From an uncultured bacterium (lineage in GTDB: Bacteria > Actinomycetota > Coriobacteriia > Coriobacteriales > Atopobiaceae): a DNA stretch of 18,683 nt. Of this stretch, positions 1 to 7,233 are shown piece after piece. The stretch covers positions 1-18,683 of the forward strand of contig CAJMPT010000034.1 of NCBI GenBank assembly GCA_905215465.1, written 5' to 3'. Every line of letters begins with the position of its first letter. The first letter of the stretch is position 1. The notes beneath the pieces are model-generated. The model saw only the letters and a list, made by a program, of their open reading frames with translations, had not been told where the DNA came from and searched no databases. A program made the position numbers and the translations under genes.

Positions 1-446
1 AACGCCGTGGAAAAAGCCGAGCGTGGAAAGAACGCCCAGCTTGCATACAGCTTTAATAATCCTCTGTGGACATTGTTCCCGTACTTGTCCTTGCTCTTAA
101 ACCAGCGGGCAAACCGTTGCGCGCAATCATTTGGAGCGGACTGACTACCCCCTAAAAAGATATTGTCGCCCTTCAGTATTCTTATCGTTTTCGGCACCCA
201 TAGATAGACGCTTTCCAAATATCGGACCGTGCGATTCGGTTCTGATTCAAAGCTGCGGTTCTGCTGCCAAAATGGGCGCCAACGGTGTCGCTGTGTCGGC
301 GAGCTTACTCCGGTATGTACGCCATTTGAATATTGATTCTGTCCGAAATAGAGCGTTTTCCCAGTTGGTGGCCGTCGAAGCAAGTACATCGCTGATTGAA
401 TTGCGTACATACCAGGGTTAAAGTACGGGGATTCCAGAAACGCGCG
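1..446 (-). CDS. Possible partial low-GC gene running off the left edge, unrecognised
   Basis: A minus-strand frame stays open for 148 codons from an in-frame TGA at 449-447 to the left edge, so the C-terminus would lie outside the window. In-frame ATG codons occur at 410 and 389, but neither has a convincing Shine-Dalgarno sequence. The conceptual product is rich in aromatic and basic residues, for example FARWFKSKDKYGNNVHRGLL near the edge. I do not recognise a family. GC is about 50%, and GC at third codon positions is also about half, unlike the strong GC3 bias of the other genes. It is therefore either horizontally acquired, decayed, or open by chance. Competing plus-strand frames (1-144 and 131-421) are shorter and equally unbiased. 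Treat this as a candidate only. Confidence 0.3.
312..413. repeat. Perfect 11-bp inverted repeat with 80-bp spacer
   Basis: GGTATGTACGC at 312-322 is the exact reverse complement of GCGTACATACC at 403-413. The arms share a GTAC core with nearby AAGTAC sequences at 382-387 and 421-426. It lies in the low-GC margin and could be a pair of regulator binding sites or chance. There is no U-tract, so it is not an intrinsic terminator. Confidence 0.45.
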
Positions 447-465
447 TCAGCCGAGCATCACTCCC

Positions 466-1242
466 CTAGTACGACACCGTGCAGCGGATGCCGAGGGCGC
501 GGACGCGCTCGGCGATGGCATCCAGGACCTCGGGCGCGGCCTTGGAGAGGCCCGCGACCGGCGTCTCACGGGCGACGGTGTAGATGGTCACGGCCTCGGG
601 CCCGATGCGGCGCAGGGCCTCCAGCCAGGGGCCGACGTACTTCTCGCCAGTGTTGTCCACGCTAACGCCGTCGACGCTGCCGGTGAGGAAGATCGTCTGG
701 ACTATGACGTGACCGCCAAAGGACGCAAAGGCCTCCACCTGGCGCTCGACGTCGTAGGCGCCCACGGGGCGGTCGAGAAGCGCGATGTAGTCGGCGTCAA
801 CGGTGTCCAGCTTGAGGATGTTGTCGTCGAGAAGCATGAGGGCGTCGTGGACCTCAGGCACGGTCGCGCGCGTGCCGTTGGAGAGGACGGCGATCTTGGC
901 CGAGGGGGCCAGCTCGTCTCTCAGGCGGACGGCGCCCCGGATGGCCTCGGGAAAGGCGGGGCTCGCGGTGGGCTCGCCGTTGCCGGCGAAGGTAATCACG
1001 TCTGGCAGCACGCCATCCCCCGCCATCTTGCGCAGGCGGGCCTCCAGGGCGTCAAGGACCGTCTGGGCATCGTTGTAGCCGTCGGGCGTCCTGCGCTGGG
1101 CGTTGAGGCCGTTCTCGCAGTAGAGGCAGTCGAAGGTACATATCTTGCCCGTTGCGGGCATGAGGTTCACACCCAGGGAGACTCCGAGCCGACGGCTCTT
1201 CACCGGGCCGAAGACGGGACTGTCGTTGAGGAAGGTTGACAC
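466..1242 (-). CDS. Radical SAM protein (COG0731-like), function unknown
   Basis: The predicted 258-aa enzyme carries the radical-SAM cluster motif CTFDCLYC near residues 35-42 (C-x3-C-x2-C), which binds a [4Fe-4S] cluster and S-adenosylmethionine. A GNGEPTASP motif near residues 87-95 matches the SAM-contacting GEP region of the superfamily. The N-terminal FGPVKSRRLGVSLGVNLMP stretch resembles the COG0731 group of radical-SAM proteins, whose substrate in bacteria I cannot name. An in-frame GTG lies three codons upstream at 1251, but a GGAG sits only 1 nt before it. The same GGAG is about 10 nt before the GTG at 1242, giving MSTFLND, which is the better start. A sigma70-like promoter at 1271-1300 suggests independent transcription from the upstream oxidoreductase operon. 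It ends with TAG, where GC content drops sharply. Confidence 0.85.
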   Translation of the reverse strand: MSTFLNDSPVFGPVKSRRLGVSLGVNLMPATGKICTFDCLYCENGLNAQRRTPDGYNDAQTVLDALEARLRKMAGDGVLPDVITFAGNGEPTASPAFPEAIRGAVRLRDELAPSAKIAVLSNGTRATVPEVHDALMLLDDNILKLDTVDADYIALLDRPVGAYDVERQVEAFASFGGHVIVQTIFLTGSVDGVSVDNTGEKYVGPWLEALRRIGPEAVTIYTVARETPVAGLSKAAPEVLDAIAERVRALGIRCTVSY

Positions 1243-1260
1243 TAGAATCACGCTCCAATC

Positions 1261-1272
1261 ATCGAGCTCGAT
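1261..1272. promoter_or_regulatory. 12-bp perfect palindrome at the predicted transcription start
   Basis: ATCGAGCTCGAT is fully self-complementary. It overlaps the downstream edge of the predicted -10 box and the expected start site of the radical-SAM gene, where a repressor operator could sit. The role is inferred from position only. Confidence 0.35.
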
Positions 1273-1300
1273 TCTATGGCATCGGGAGCTGCCCTGTCAG
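1271..1300 (-). promoter_or_regulatory. Candidate sigma70 promoter for the radical-SAM gene
   Basis: On the minus strand, CTGACA (1300-1295) resembles the -35 box and TAGAAT (1276-1271) the -10 box; each is one mismatch from consensus, with an 18-bp spacer. The predicted transcription start is near 1264, leaving a short leader that contains GGAG at 1256-1253. It sits in the only 50-60-nt gap between the DUF1667 and radical-SAM genes. Confidence 0.5.
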
Positions 1301-1301
1301 G

Positions 1302-1664
1302 TCAGGCCTCCCTCGTTGCCACGACGTTAACGCCAGTGCCGCAGACGTCGGCAAGGACGAGGTCCCCCACGTGGACGGGCGAGGTCAGGCGGACGCCAGA
1401 GAGCGCCCTGACCACGTCCGCGACCTTCTCGCGCGGGACGTCGCCTGCCGTGCGGACCGAGACGACCGCGTCCAGGGGCGAGCCGTCGACGGCCACCGTC
1501 GTGGTGACGCAGCGCATGGGGTGGCAGACCTCGTCGGCGGCGTAGGCGGCGCCTCGCGGGCAGGCGTTGCCCGTGACCAAGGCCACCGAGCCGCCCTCCA
1601 CGACCGCCTCGAGCTGGCAGCCTCGGGGGCATCGAATGCACGTGAGCCTTCTGACGTCGCTCAT
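1302..1664 (-). CDS. DUF1667 cysteine-rich protein, oxidoreductase partner
   Basis: This 120-aa protein matches the DUF1667 (COG3862) pattern: C9-x2-C12-x3-C16 near the N-terminus, then C35 in GNACPRG, and C47 in EVCHPMR. The first four cysteines resemble the [4Fe-4S] ligand spacing at the start of molybdopterin oxidoreductases, so an electron-transfer role is likely, though not shown. In established genomic contexts DUF1667 genes sit beside a GlpA/LhgO-like FAD oxidoreductase and an FAD/NAD(P) oxidoreductase, exactly as here. Its ATG (1664-1662) overlaps the TGA of the upstream gene by 4 nt, implying translational coupling. A GGGAG lies about 8 nt before the start. It is the last gene of the trio and ends in TGA. 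Confidence 0.85.
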   Translation of the reverse strand: MSDVRRLTCIRCPRGCQLEAVVEGGSVALVTGNACPRGAAYAADEVCHPMRCVTTTVAVDGSPLDAVVSVRTAGDVPREKVADVVRALSGVRLTSPVHVGDLVLADVCGTGVNVVATREA

Positions 1665-2938
1665 CGACCGTCTCCCTCCACCCTGATGGTCATTCCGTCC
1701 TCCCCGGCGGCGAGAAGGTCTTCCCGACCGATGGTCAGCTGCTCCATCTGGCCGGGGACCATGATGGGCCGACGGCGTCGCAGGAGCGTTCTTCCGCCCG
1801 CCTCGACGCTCACCGTGGCGGCGTCCACGGGGGCTCCCACGCGGAAGCGGAAGGTGACCGCCTGGGGAAGGGCGCCAAGGTCAAGCCTCTGGGGCACCAC
1901 GTAGCGCACGGCGCCTGCGGGCGTGACGGGCACGATGCCACCAGAGGAGAAGGCCTTCTCCCCGCCCGTGGCAAACCGCGCCGCACTGGCCCCCGCGGCC
2001 TCGGCCTCCTGGGTCACGTAGTCCACGAGGTCGTGGACGTGAAGGACGTTTCCGCAGGCGAAGACGCCGGAAACGCTCGTCTCCAGCGACTGCGAGACCT
2101 CGGGGCCGCGAGTGACGGAAGACAGGGCCACGCCCGCCTCTCGGGAGAGCTCGTTCTCGGGCAGGAGCCCCACGGAGAGCAGCAGCGTGTCGCAGGGGTA
2201 GCGGACCTCGGTGCCGGGCACGGGTCGGCCGTCCGTCCCCACCTCCGAGAGCCAGACCGCCTCGACGCGCCGACGGCCCTCGATTCGGGTCACGGTGTGC
2301 GAGAGCAGCAGCGGGATGCCAAAGTCGTCAAGGCACTGCACGATGTTTCTCTTGAGGCCGCCCGAGTAGGGCATGAGCTCCGCCACGCAGGCCACGTGCG
2401 CCCCCTCGAGGGTCATGCGACGGGCCATGATGAGGCCGATGTCACCGGAGCCCAGGATGACGACCTCGCGTCCGGGGAGAAGCCCGTCCATGTTGACGAG
2501 CCTCTGCGCGCAGCCTGCGGTGTAGACGCCCGCGGGGCGGAATCCCGGTATGGCGAGCGCTCCCGCGGGGCGCTCGCGGCAGCCCATGGCCAGGACCACG
2601 GCGCCGGCGGACAGCGCGAGAAGGCCCCCGGGGCCCACGCAGGTCACGGTCCTGTCCTTGCCCACCGAGAGGACCATGGTGTCCAGGAGGACATCGACGC
2701 CGGCCTCGCGGGCGGCAAGCTCCGCGCGGTGGGCGTACTCGGGGCCGGTCAGCTCCTCGCCGTAGGTGATGAGGCCAAAGCCGTTGTGGATGCACTGGTT
2801 GAGGATGCCTCCCAGGCGCTCGGCACGCTCTATGACCAGGATGTCATTGGCCCCGTGGCCTTGGGCGGATGCGGCGGCGGCAAGGCCTGCCGGACCTCCG
2901 CCGATGACGATGACGTCGTAGCGGCTCTTCGGTCTCAC
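1661..2938 (-). CDS. FAD/NAD(P)-dependent oxidoreductase of the GlpO-DUF1667 operon
   Basis: A 425-aa flavoprotein of the pyridine nucleotide-disulfide oxidoreductase class (COG0446). It has an N-terminal FAD-binding Rossmann motif GGGPAG at residues 13-18 and a second dinucleotide motif GSGDIG at 163-168 for NAD(P)H. A C-terminal FAD-contacting FACGNVLHVHDLVDY segment is followed by a roughly 80-residue C-terminal extension that I cannot assign. There is no CxxxxC redox disulfide; the conserved cysteine lies in NQCIHNG at 47-53, typical of the family partnered with DUF1667. It probably passes electrons between the upstream dehydrogenase and a nicotinamide or other carrier. Its GTG start overlaps the upstream TGA as GTGA. 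AAGGAGG about 10 nt upstream is a strong ribosome binding site inside the preceding gene. Confidence 0.85.
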   Translation of the reverse strand: MRPKSRYDVIVIGGGPAGLAAAASAQGHGANDILVIERAERLGGILNQCIHNGFGLITYGEELTGPEYAHRAELAAREAGVDVLLDTMVLSVGKDRTVTCVGPGGLLALSAGAVVLAMGCRERPAGALAIPGFRPAGVYTAGCAQRLVNMDGLLPGREVVILGSGDIGLIMARRMTLEGAHVACVAELMPYSGGLKRNIVQCLDDFGIPLLLSHTVTRIEGRRRVEAVWLSEVGTDGRPVPGTEVRYPCDTLLLSVGLLPENELSREAGVALSSVTRGPEVSQSLETSVSGVFACGNVLHVHDLVDYVTQEAEAAGASAARFATGGEKAFSSGGIVPVTPAGAVRYVVPQRLDLGALPQAVTFRFRVGAPVDAATVSVEAGGRTLLRRRRPIMVPGQMEQLTIGREDLLAAGEDGMTIRVEGDGR

Positions 2939-4401
2939 GAGGCATCGACCTCCTTGGTCCGGCCGAGGGCAAGGGGCGAGCCGGCGCCGTCCTTGGTGAC
3001 GGAGCCTTCCTCGAGCCCGGGGACCTCCCTGGCAAGCAGTTCCATGATCTTTGGGGTGCAGAATCCGCCCTGGCAGCGGCCCATGCCGGCCTCAACGCGG
3101 CGCTTCACGCCGTCCACGCTACGGGCGCCTGGGACGGCACGGATGGCGTCGACGATCTGCCCCTCGGTGACGGTGCGGCAGCGGCAGACAACGCGACCGT
3201 AGTCCGGCCGCTCGCGCACGAGGGCGGCCCACTCTTCGCGCGGTATGCGCGCCACGTCCGGAATGCCCCTTCTGGTGGCAACGAACCCCTCGCGCAGCGG
3301 CGGGTTGCCCAGAATGCCCGCGACGATGCCCGCGACGTGCCGCCCGATCGCCGGAGAGGCGGAAAGCCCCGGGGACTCTATGGCCGCGCAGTCCACGAAG
3401 CCCGGGGCGTCGGACGCCTCCCCGATGAGGAAGTCATGCTCCTCGCGGTGGGCGCGCAGGCCGGAGAAGGTGCGGATACACTCGCGGAAGGGAACGTCTC
3501 TCACGGTGATGGCGGCCTTCTCGCGCACCTCGGCTAGGCCTGCCGCCGTGGTGTCGACGCCGTCTTTGTCGTCGATGTCCTCGGCGGTGGGTCCGACGAG
3601 GAGGTTTCCGGCCGTGGTGGGGGTCACGAGGACGCCCTTCCCCAGGCGCGTGGGCAGTGCGAAGACGGTGTGCCGGACGTGAGTGCCGGCGCAGGTGTCG
3701 AGCACGTAGTACTGCCCGCGGCGAGGTGTTATGGCAAGTGGCGTGGCGCTGGCCATGGCGTGCACCTCATCGGCTCGCACGCCGGCTGCGTTGACCACCA
3801 CACGTGCTGTGAGCTGGGACTCGTTGGTGGATACGAGCCATGGGGAGCCGTCCGTGCCGCACGCGAGGCCGATGACCTTCTCGCCAAGGCGGAACTCGAC
3901 TCCGTTTGCGGCAGCGTTCTCGGCAAGCGCGCAGGTGAGCTGAAAGGGGTTCACGATGCCGGCCGTGGGCGCCCAGAGGGCGGCGATTGCGGCGTCGGAG
4001 ACGTTCGGTTCCATGTCCAGGAGCTCTACCCTACCAATGAGACGCAGGTCGGGGACGTCGTTTGCTCGTCCGCGCTCTTGGAGCGCGTCGAGGTCAGGCA
4101 GGGTCTTCTCGTCGGTGCAGACCACCAGGGAGCCGATCGGCCTGAAGTCCACGCCCAGCTCCGCGCAGAGCCTGGGCATGAGGGCGGTGCCCTCGACGTT
4201 GAGACGGGCCATGAGCGTGCCAGGCTGGGCGTCAAAGCCCGCGTGCACGATGGCCGAGTTGGCGCGAGACGTGCCGCAGCAGACGTCGTCCTCGGCCTCT
4301 AGGACGCATGCCCGAACGTCAAGGCGAGAGAGCTCGCGGGCTATTGCGCAGCCAGAGACGCCTGCCCCGATGATGGCGACGTCGTAGTCGGCCTGTTGCA
4401 T
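2935..4401 (-). CDS. GlpA/LhgO-like FAD-dependent dehydrogenase with BFD-like [2Fe-2S] domain
   Basis: A 488-aa DAO-fold flavoprotein. GAGVSG at residues 12-17 is the FAD-binding motif, and the GTSRANSAIVHAGFD segment is typical of the COG0579 group, annotated either as glycerol-3-phosphate dehydrogenase or as L-2-hydroxyglutarate dehydrogenase. The C-terminus from about residue 398 is a bacterioferritin-associated-ferredoxin-like domain with C406, C408, C443 and C448 (CxC and Cx4C) for a [2Fe-2S] cluster. It probably oxidises sn-glycerol-3-phosphate, or a similar 2-hydroxy compound, and hands electrons to the two downstream partners. The ATG is preceded by AGGAGG at 5-6 nt. No membrane segment is visible. 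The substrate is uncertain because no glycerol kinase or transporter is in view. It starts an overlapping three-gene operon after a terminator. Confidence 0.85.
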   Translation of the reverse strand: MQQADYDVAIIGAGVSGCAIARELSRLDVRACVLEAEDDVCCGTSRANSAIVHAGFDAQPGTLMARLNVEGTALMPRLCAELGVDFRPIGSLVVCTDEKTLPDLDALQERGRANDVPDLRLIGRVELLDMEPNVSDAAIAALWAPTAGIVNPFQLTCALAENAAANGVEFRLGEKVIGLACGTDGSPWLVSTNESQLTARVVVNAAGVRADEVHAMASATPLAITPRRGQYYVLDTCAGTHVRHTVFALPTRLGKGVLVTPTTAGNLLVGPTAEDIDDKDGVDTTAAGLAEVREKAAITVRDVPFRECIRTFSGLRAHREEHDFLIGEASDAPGFVDCAAIESPGLSASPAIGRHVAGIVAGILGNPPLREGFVATRRGIPDVARIPREEWAALVRERPDYGRVVCRCRTVTEGQIVDAIRAVPGARSVDGVKRRVEAGMGRCQGGFCTPKIMELLAREVPGLEEGSVTKDGAGSPLALGRTKEVDAS

Positions 4402-4492
4402 GGCAACCTCCTGTGCGGTAGCGGGACCCTAGGAGATTGTCTTCCCAGCGCATGCCCGGGACTGTACCGCCTCCGGCGAGCGGTATGAAAAC

Positions 4493-4523
4493 GCGAGGGA
4501 CAGGCTTTCAACCTGTCCCTCGC
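4493..4523 (-). terminator. Strong stem-loop terminator after the ABC-F gene
   Basis: A perfect 12-bp stem (GCGAGGGACAGG at 4493-4504 pairing with 4512-4523) closes a 7-nt loop, and on the minus strand is followed by GTTTTC. It lies 35 nt past the ABC-F stop codon and before the next operon, so it most likely ends the long housekeeping transcript. The T-run is short, so efficiency is uncertain. A second hairpin (TACCGC at 4465-4470 with GCGGTA at 4480-4485) follows. Confidence 0.7.
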
Positions 4524-4543
4524 TTGCGCAAAAACGAACACGT

Positions 4544-4558
4544 CCCCAATTTGTGGGG
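4544..4558 (-). terminator. Small hairpin immediately after the ABC-F stop codon
   Basis: CCCCA (4544-4548) and TGGGG (4554-4558) form a 5-bp stem with a 5-nt loop, abutting the TAG stop of the ABC-F gene. On the minus strand GTTTTT follows about 10 nt later. It may act together with the larger hairpin at 4493-4523 or belong to a dispersed intergenic repeat. Confidence 0.35.
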
Positions 4559-6376
4559 CTAGTCGATGCCGAGACGGTCGGAGAGCTTCAGCCACTCGTC
4601 CTCGAGGTCGGAGGTCTGGGCCAGGGTGGCGTCTAGCTCCTGTTGGAGGGCCATGAGCTTCTCGAAGTCGTCCGCGGGGGCGTTGGCCATCTCGGCGCGG
4701 AGGCGGTCGGGCTCGCCCCGGAGCTTGTCGAGCTTGCGGGTCACCGCGTCAAAGCGCTTCTTGAGCTCGCGCCGCTCGGCGTTGGAAAGGCCGTCTGAGG
4801 GCTGCCGCGCGGGCTTCTGCGGCGCGGCAGCGGCGGCGCCAGGCCTCGTGCAGGTAGCGGTGGCGCCCAACTTGGACAGAATCGAGAGGTACTCGTCAAC
4901 GCCGCCGAGGCAGTGCCTCACGTGGCCGTCGATGAGGGCGTACTGGTCGTCGGTCACGCGCTCCATGAGGTAGCGGTCGTGGCTCACCACCAGAAGCGTT
5001 CCGGGCCAGGAGTCCAGCAGGTCCTCCAGGACTGCGAGCATGTCGGTGTCGAGGTCGTTGCCGGGCTCGTCCAGCACCAGCACGTTGGGCTCGTCAAGGA
5101 TGACGCAGAGAAGCGCCAGGCGTCGCCTCTGGCCTCCGGAGAGGTCGCGTACGAAGTTCTGGAACTCGCGCTGCTCGAAGCCCAGGCGCTCGCACAGCTG
5201 CGTGGGGGACAGCATCTTGCCGCCCACGAGGTAGCTGTGCTTGTAGCGGGAGAGGATTTCCAGAACGCGCCAGTCCTCCTTGTCGGAGAGCGCGTCCAGG
5301 TGTTGGCTCATCCAGCCGAACTTGACCGAGGCACCAATCTGCACGGAGCCGCGCGTGGGCTGGAGGTGCCCCGTCATGAGCTTGAGCAGCGTTGACTTTC
5401 CCGCGCCGTTGGCGCCAAGGATGCCGTAGCGGTCGCCGGGGCCGATGAGCCAGTCGAGGCCCTCCACCACGGGCGCGCTTGCGCCCGGATAGGAGAACTC
5501 GACGTCCTTCATGGTGATGACCTTCTTGCCCAGACGGCTCACGGCAAGGCGCTTGAGCTCGAGCGGGTTTCTGAGTGGCGGGTCGTTGGCGATGAGGGCT
5601 CGGGCGGCCTCGATGCGGAACTTCGGCTTGCTCGTGCGCGCCTTTGCGCCGTGCGCGAGCCAGTTGAGCTCCTTGCGCAGGGTGTTCTGGCGACGCTCCT
5701 CAATGACGGCAGCTTGGCGGTCTCGCTCCACGCGCTGTTGAATGTAGGCTGAGTAGCCGCCCTCGAAGGGCGTGACCTCACGGTCGTGGACCTCCCACAT
5801 GTGCTCGCAGACCTCGTCCAAGAACCAGCGGTCGTGCGTGACCATCAGGAGCGCGCCCTGGCCTTGGGGCCAGCGGGCCTTGAGGTGGTCCGCCAGCCAT
5901 TCGATGGCCTGCATGTCAAGGTGGTTGGTGGGCTCGTCCATGCATATGACGTCCCAGGTGCCCACGAGCAGGCGGGCCAGGTCGCAGCGGCGGCGCTGGC
6001 CACCGGAGAGCTCGCCCACCAGGCCGTTCCAGTCAAGGTCCCCTATGAGCTCGTCCACGATGCCGCGGATGCGCGGGTCGGAGGCCCAGACGTAGTCGGG
6101 GGTCTGGCCCACCACGGCGTGCCCGACCGTCTCGTCATCGCCGAGCTGGTCGGTCTGGCCGAGGTAGCCCACGTGGATGCCGCCGCGCCAGGTGACCGAG
6201 CCCTCGTCGGGCTCCAGGCGCTTGGCCACGATGTCCAGCAGCGTTGACTTGCCGTCGCCGTTCTTGCCCACGATGCCGATGCGCTCGCCCTCGTTGATGC
6301 CGAGCGTCTGGTCGCTGAGCACGTGCTTGCCGGGCCACTCGTGCCCGACGTGCTCCAGGCCTATGAGGATTCCCAC
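4559..6376 (-). CDS. Uup-like ABC-F family ATPase
   Basis: A 605-aa soluble ABC-F protein with two fused nucleotide-binding domains and no membrane segments. Domain 1 has Walker A GKNGDGKST (37-45), signature LSGGQ (123-127) and Walker B ending DEPTNHLD. Domain 2 has GANGAGKST (321-329), LSGGQ (412-416) and VLVLDEPGNDLD (432-443). A basic linker around 215-275 separates them. An Ala/Pro-rich spacer leads to a C-terminal coiled coil at about 527-605, as in Uup. ABC-F proteins act at the ribosome on stalled or assembling complexes; resistance function cannot be inferred. The GTG start overlaps the nfo TAG by 1 nt (TAGTG), with GGGAG about 10-11 nt upstream. The frame stays open far upstream, to 8065, through nfo and coaBC, but that part has no ABC homology and is out of frame with real genes. 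Confidence 0.9.
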   Translation of the reverse strand: MGILIGLEHVGHEWPGKHVLSDQTLGINEGERIGIVGKNGDGKSTLLDIVAKRLEPDEGSVTWRGGIHVGYLGQTDQLGDDETVGHAVVGQTPDYVWASDPRIRGIVDELIGDLDWNGLVGELSGGQRRRCDLARLLVGTWDVICMDEPTNHLDMQAIEWLADHLKARWPQGQGALLMVTHDRWFLDEVCEHMWEVHDREVTPFEGGYSAYIQQRVERDRQAAVIEERRQNTLRKELNWLAHGAKARTSKPKFRIEAARALIANDPPLRNPLELKRLAVSRLGKKVITMKDVEFSYPGASAPVVEGLDWLIGPGDRYGILGANGAGKSTLLKLMTGHLQPTRGSVQIGASVKFGWMSQHLDALSDKEDWRVLEILSRYKHSYLVGGKMLSPTQLCERLGFEQREFQNFVRDLSGGQRRRLALLCVILDEPNVLVLDEPGNDLDTDMLAVLEDLLDSWPGTLLVVSHDRYLMERVTDDQYALIDGHVRHCLGGVDEYLSILSKLGATATCTRPGAAAAAPQKPARQPSDGLSNAERRELKKRFDAVTRKLDKLRGEPDRLRAEMANAPADDFEKLMALQQELDATLAQTSDLEDEWLKLSDRLGID

Positions 6377-7233
6377 TATCTGACATCTCCCTCGGCTGCA
6401 AGCCCGCGCAGCAGCGCGATCTCGCCAGCGTATCCCTGCAGGTCGTTGGGCGTCTCGAGGATCATGGGAAGCCCGGACAGCCTCGGCTCGCCCACGATGG
6501 CCGAGAAGGTCCGGGTGCCCAGGGCGCCCTCGCCGATGCGCTCGTGGCGGTCCTTGTGGGAACCCACGGGGTTCTTGGAGTCGTTGAGGTGCAGGGCGCA
6601 CAGGCGCTCGAGCCCGATGACGCGGTCGAACTCGTCGAGAACGCCGGCCAGGTCGGACGCTATGTCGTAGCCGCCGTCGGAGACGTGGCAGGTGTCGAGG
6701 CACACGCCCAGGAGCTCGTCGTGCTCCACGCCGTCGATGATGCGCGCCAGCTCCTCGAAGGTGCGCCCGACCTCGGTCCCCTTGCCGGCCATGGTCTCCA
6801 GCAGCACGCGAGTGCTCTGACCGGCAACCAGGACCTGGTTCAGGCCCTCGCAGATGAGCTCGATGCCCTTGTCGGCGCCCTGCTTGACGTGACTGCCGGG
6901 GTGGAAGTTGTAGTAGTTGCCCGGAAGGGACTCCATGCGCTCGAGGTCCTCGGCCATGGCGCGCCGGGCGAATTCGACGGTCTCGGCCTTGGCAGAGCAC
7001 AGGTTCATGGTGTAGGGCGCATGGGCCACCAGGGGCCCAAAGCCGCTCTTGTCCATGAGCTCGCGCAGGGCGGAGACGTCGGCGGCGTCCAGGGGCTTGG
7101 CATTGCCGCCTCGGGGGTTCCTGGTGAAGAACGCAAAGGTGTTGGCGCCAATCTCCAGGGCGGTCCTGCCCATGGCGAGGTAGCCGCCGCTCGTGGAGAG
7201 GTGGCAGCCGAGGAAGAGGGTCTTCTCGCTCAC
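6376..7233 (-). CDS. nfo: Endonuclease IV (AP endonuclease)
   Basis: This 285-aa protein has the same length as E. coli Nfo and carries all metal-ligand motifs of the family. H71, H111 (NFHPGSH), E146 (LLETMAGKG), D180 and H183 (CLDTCHV), H215 (LHLND), D228 and H230 (KDRH) and E260 (ILETPND) match the trinuclear zinc site. It incises DNA 5' to abasic sites in base-excision repair and has 3'-repair activity on oxidised ends; it is cytoplasmic. The GTG start follows the coaBC TAG with no gap, with a GGGGG-type ribosome site about 10 nt upstream. Its TAG stop overlaps the ABC-F start, so the three genes are probably co-translated. Confidence 0.95.
   Translation of the reverse strand: MSEKTLFLGCHLSTSGGYLAMGRTALEIGANTFAFFTRNPRGGNAKPLDAADVSALRELMDKSGFGPLVAHAPYTMNLCSAKAETVEFARRAMAEDLERMESLPGNYYNFHPGSHVKQGADKGIELICEGLNQVLVAGQSTRVLLETMAGKGTEVGRTFEELARIIDGVEHDELLGVCLDTCHVSDGGYDIASDLAGVLDEFDRVIGLERLCALHLNDSKNPVGSHKDRHERIGEGALGTRTFSAIVGEPRLSGLPMILETPNDLQGYAGEIALLRGLAAEGDVR

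Larger units (their letters stand above)
1..465. other. Low-GC margin with no confident gene
   Basis: Bases 1-420 contain 208 G or C by hand count (49.5%), against roughly two-thirds in the rest of the window. The change is abrupt at the 3' end of the radical-SAM gene. No tRNA, recognisable insertion-sequence end or T-tailed terminator hairpin is visible. The stretch carries several GTAC tetramers and an 11-bp inverted repeat at 312-322 and 403-413. The composition suggests the edge of a foreign or degenerating segment. Confidence 0.6.
4402..4558. other. Intergenic region between the two operons
   Basis: This 157-bp gap contains three hairpins (4544-4558, 4493-4523 and 4465-4485), an 8-bp TTGCGCAA palindrome at 4524-4531 and the AGGAGG ribosome site of the dehydrogenase gene. 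I see no convincing promoter. The hairpin-dense arrangement resembles dispersed intergenic repeats. Confidence 0.5.

Noticed and set aside
1..144. Plus-strand frame of 47 codons from the left edge as a C-terminal gene fragment
   Set aside because: It is short, has no recognisable motif, and is opposed by the longer minus-strand frame.
131..421. 96-aa plus-strand frame in the low-GC margin
   Set aside because: It uses a TTG start without a ribosome site, has no recognised family, and overlaps a longer minus-strand frame. It cannot be excluded, but is not supported.
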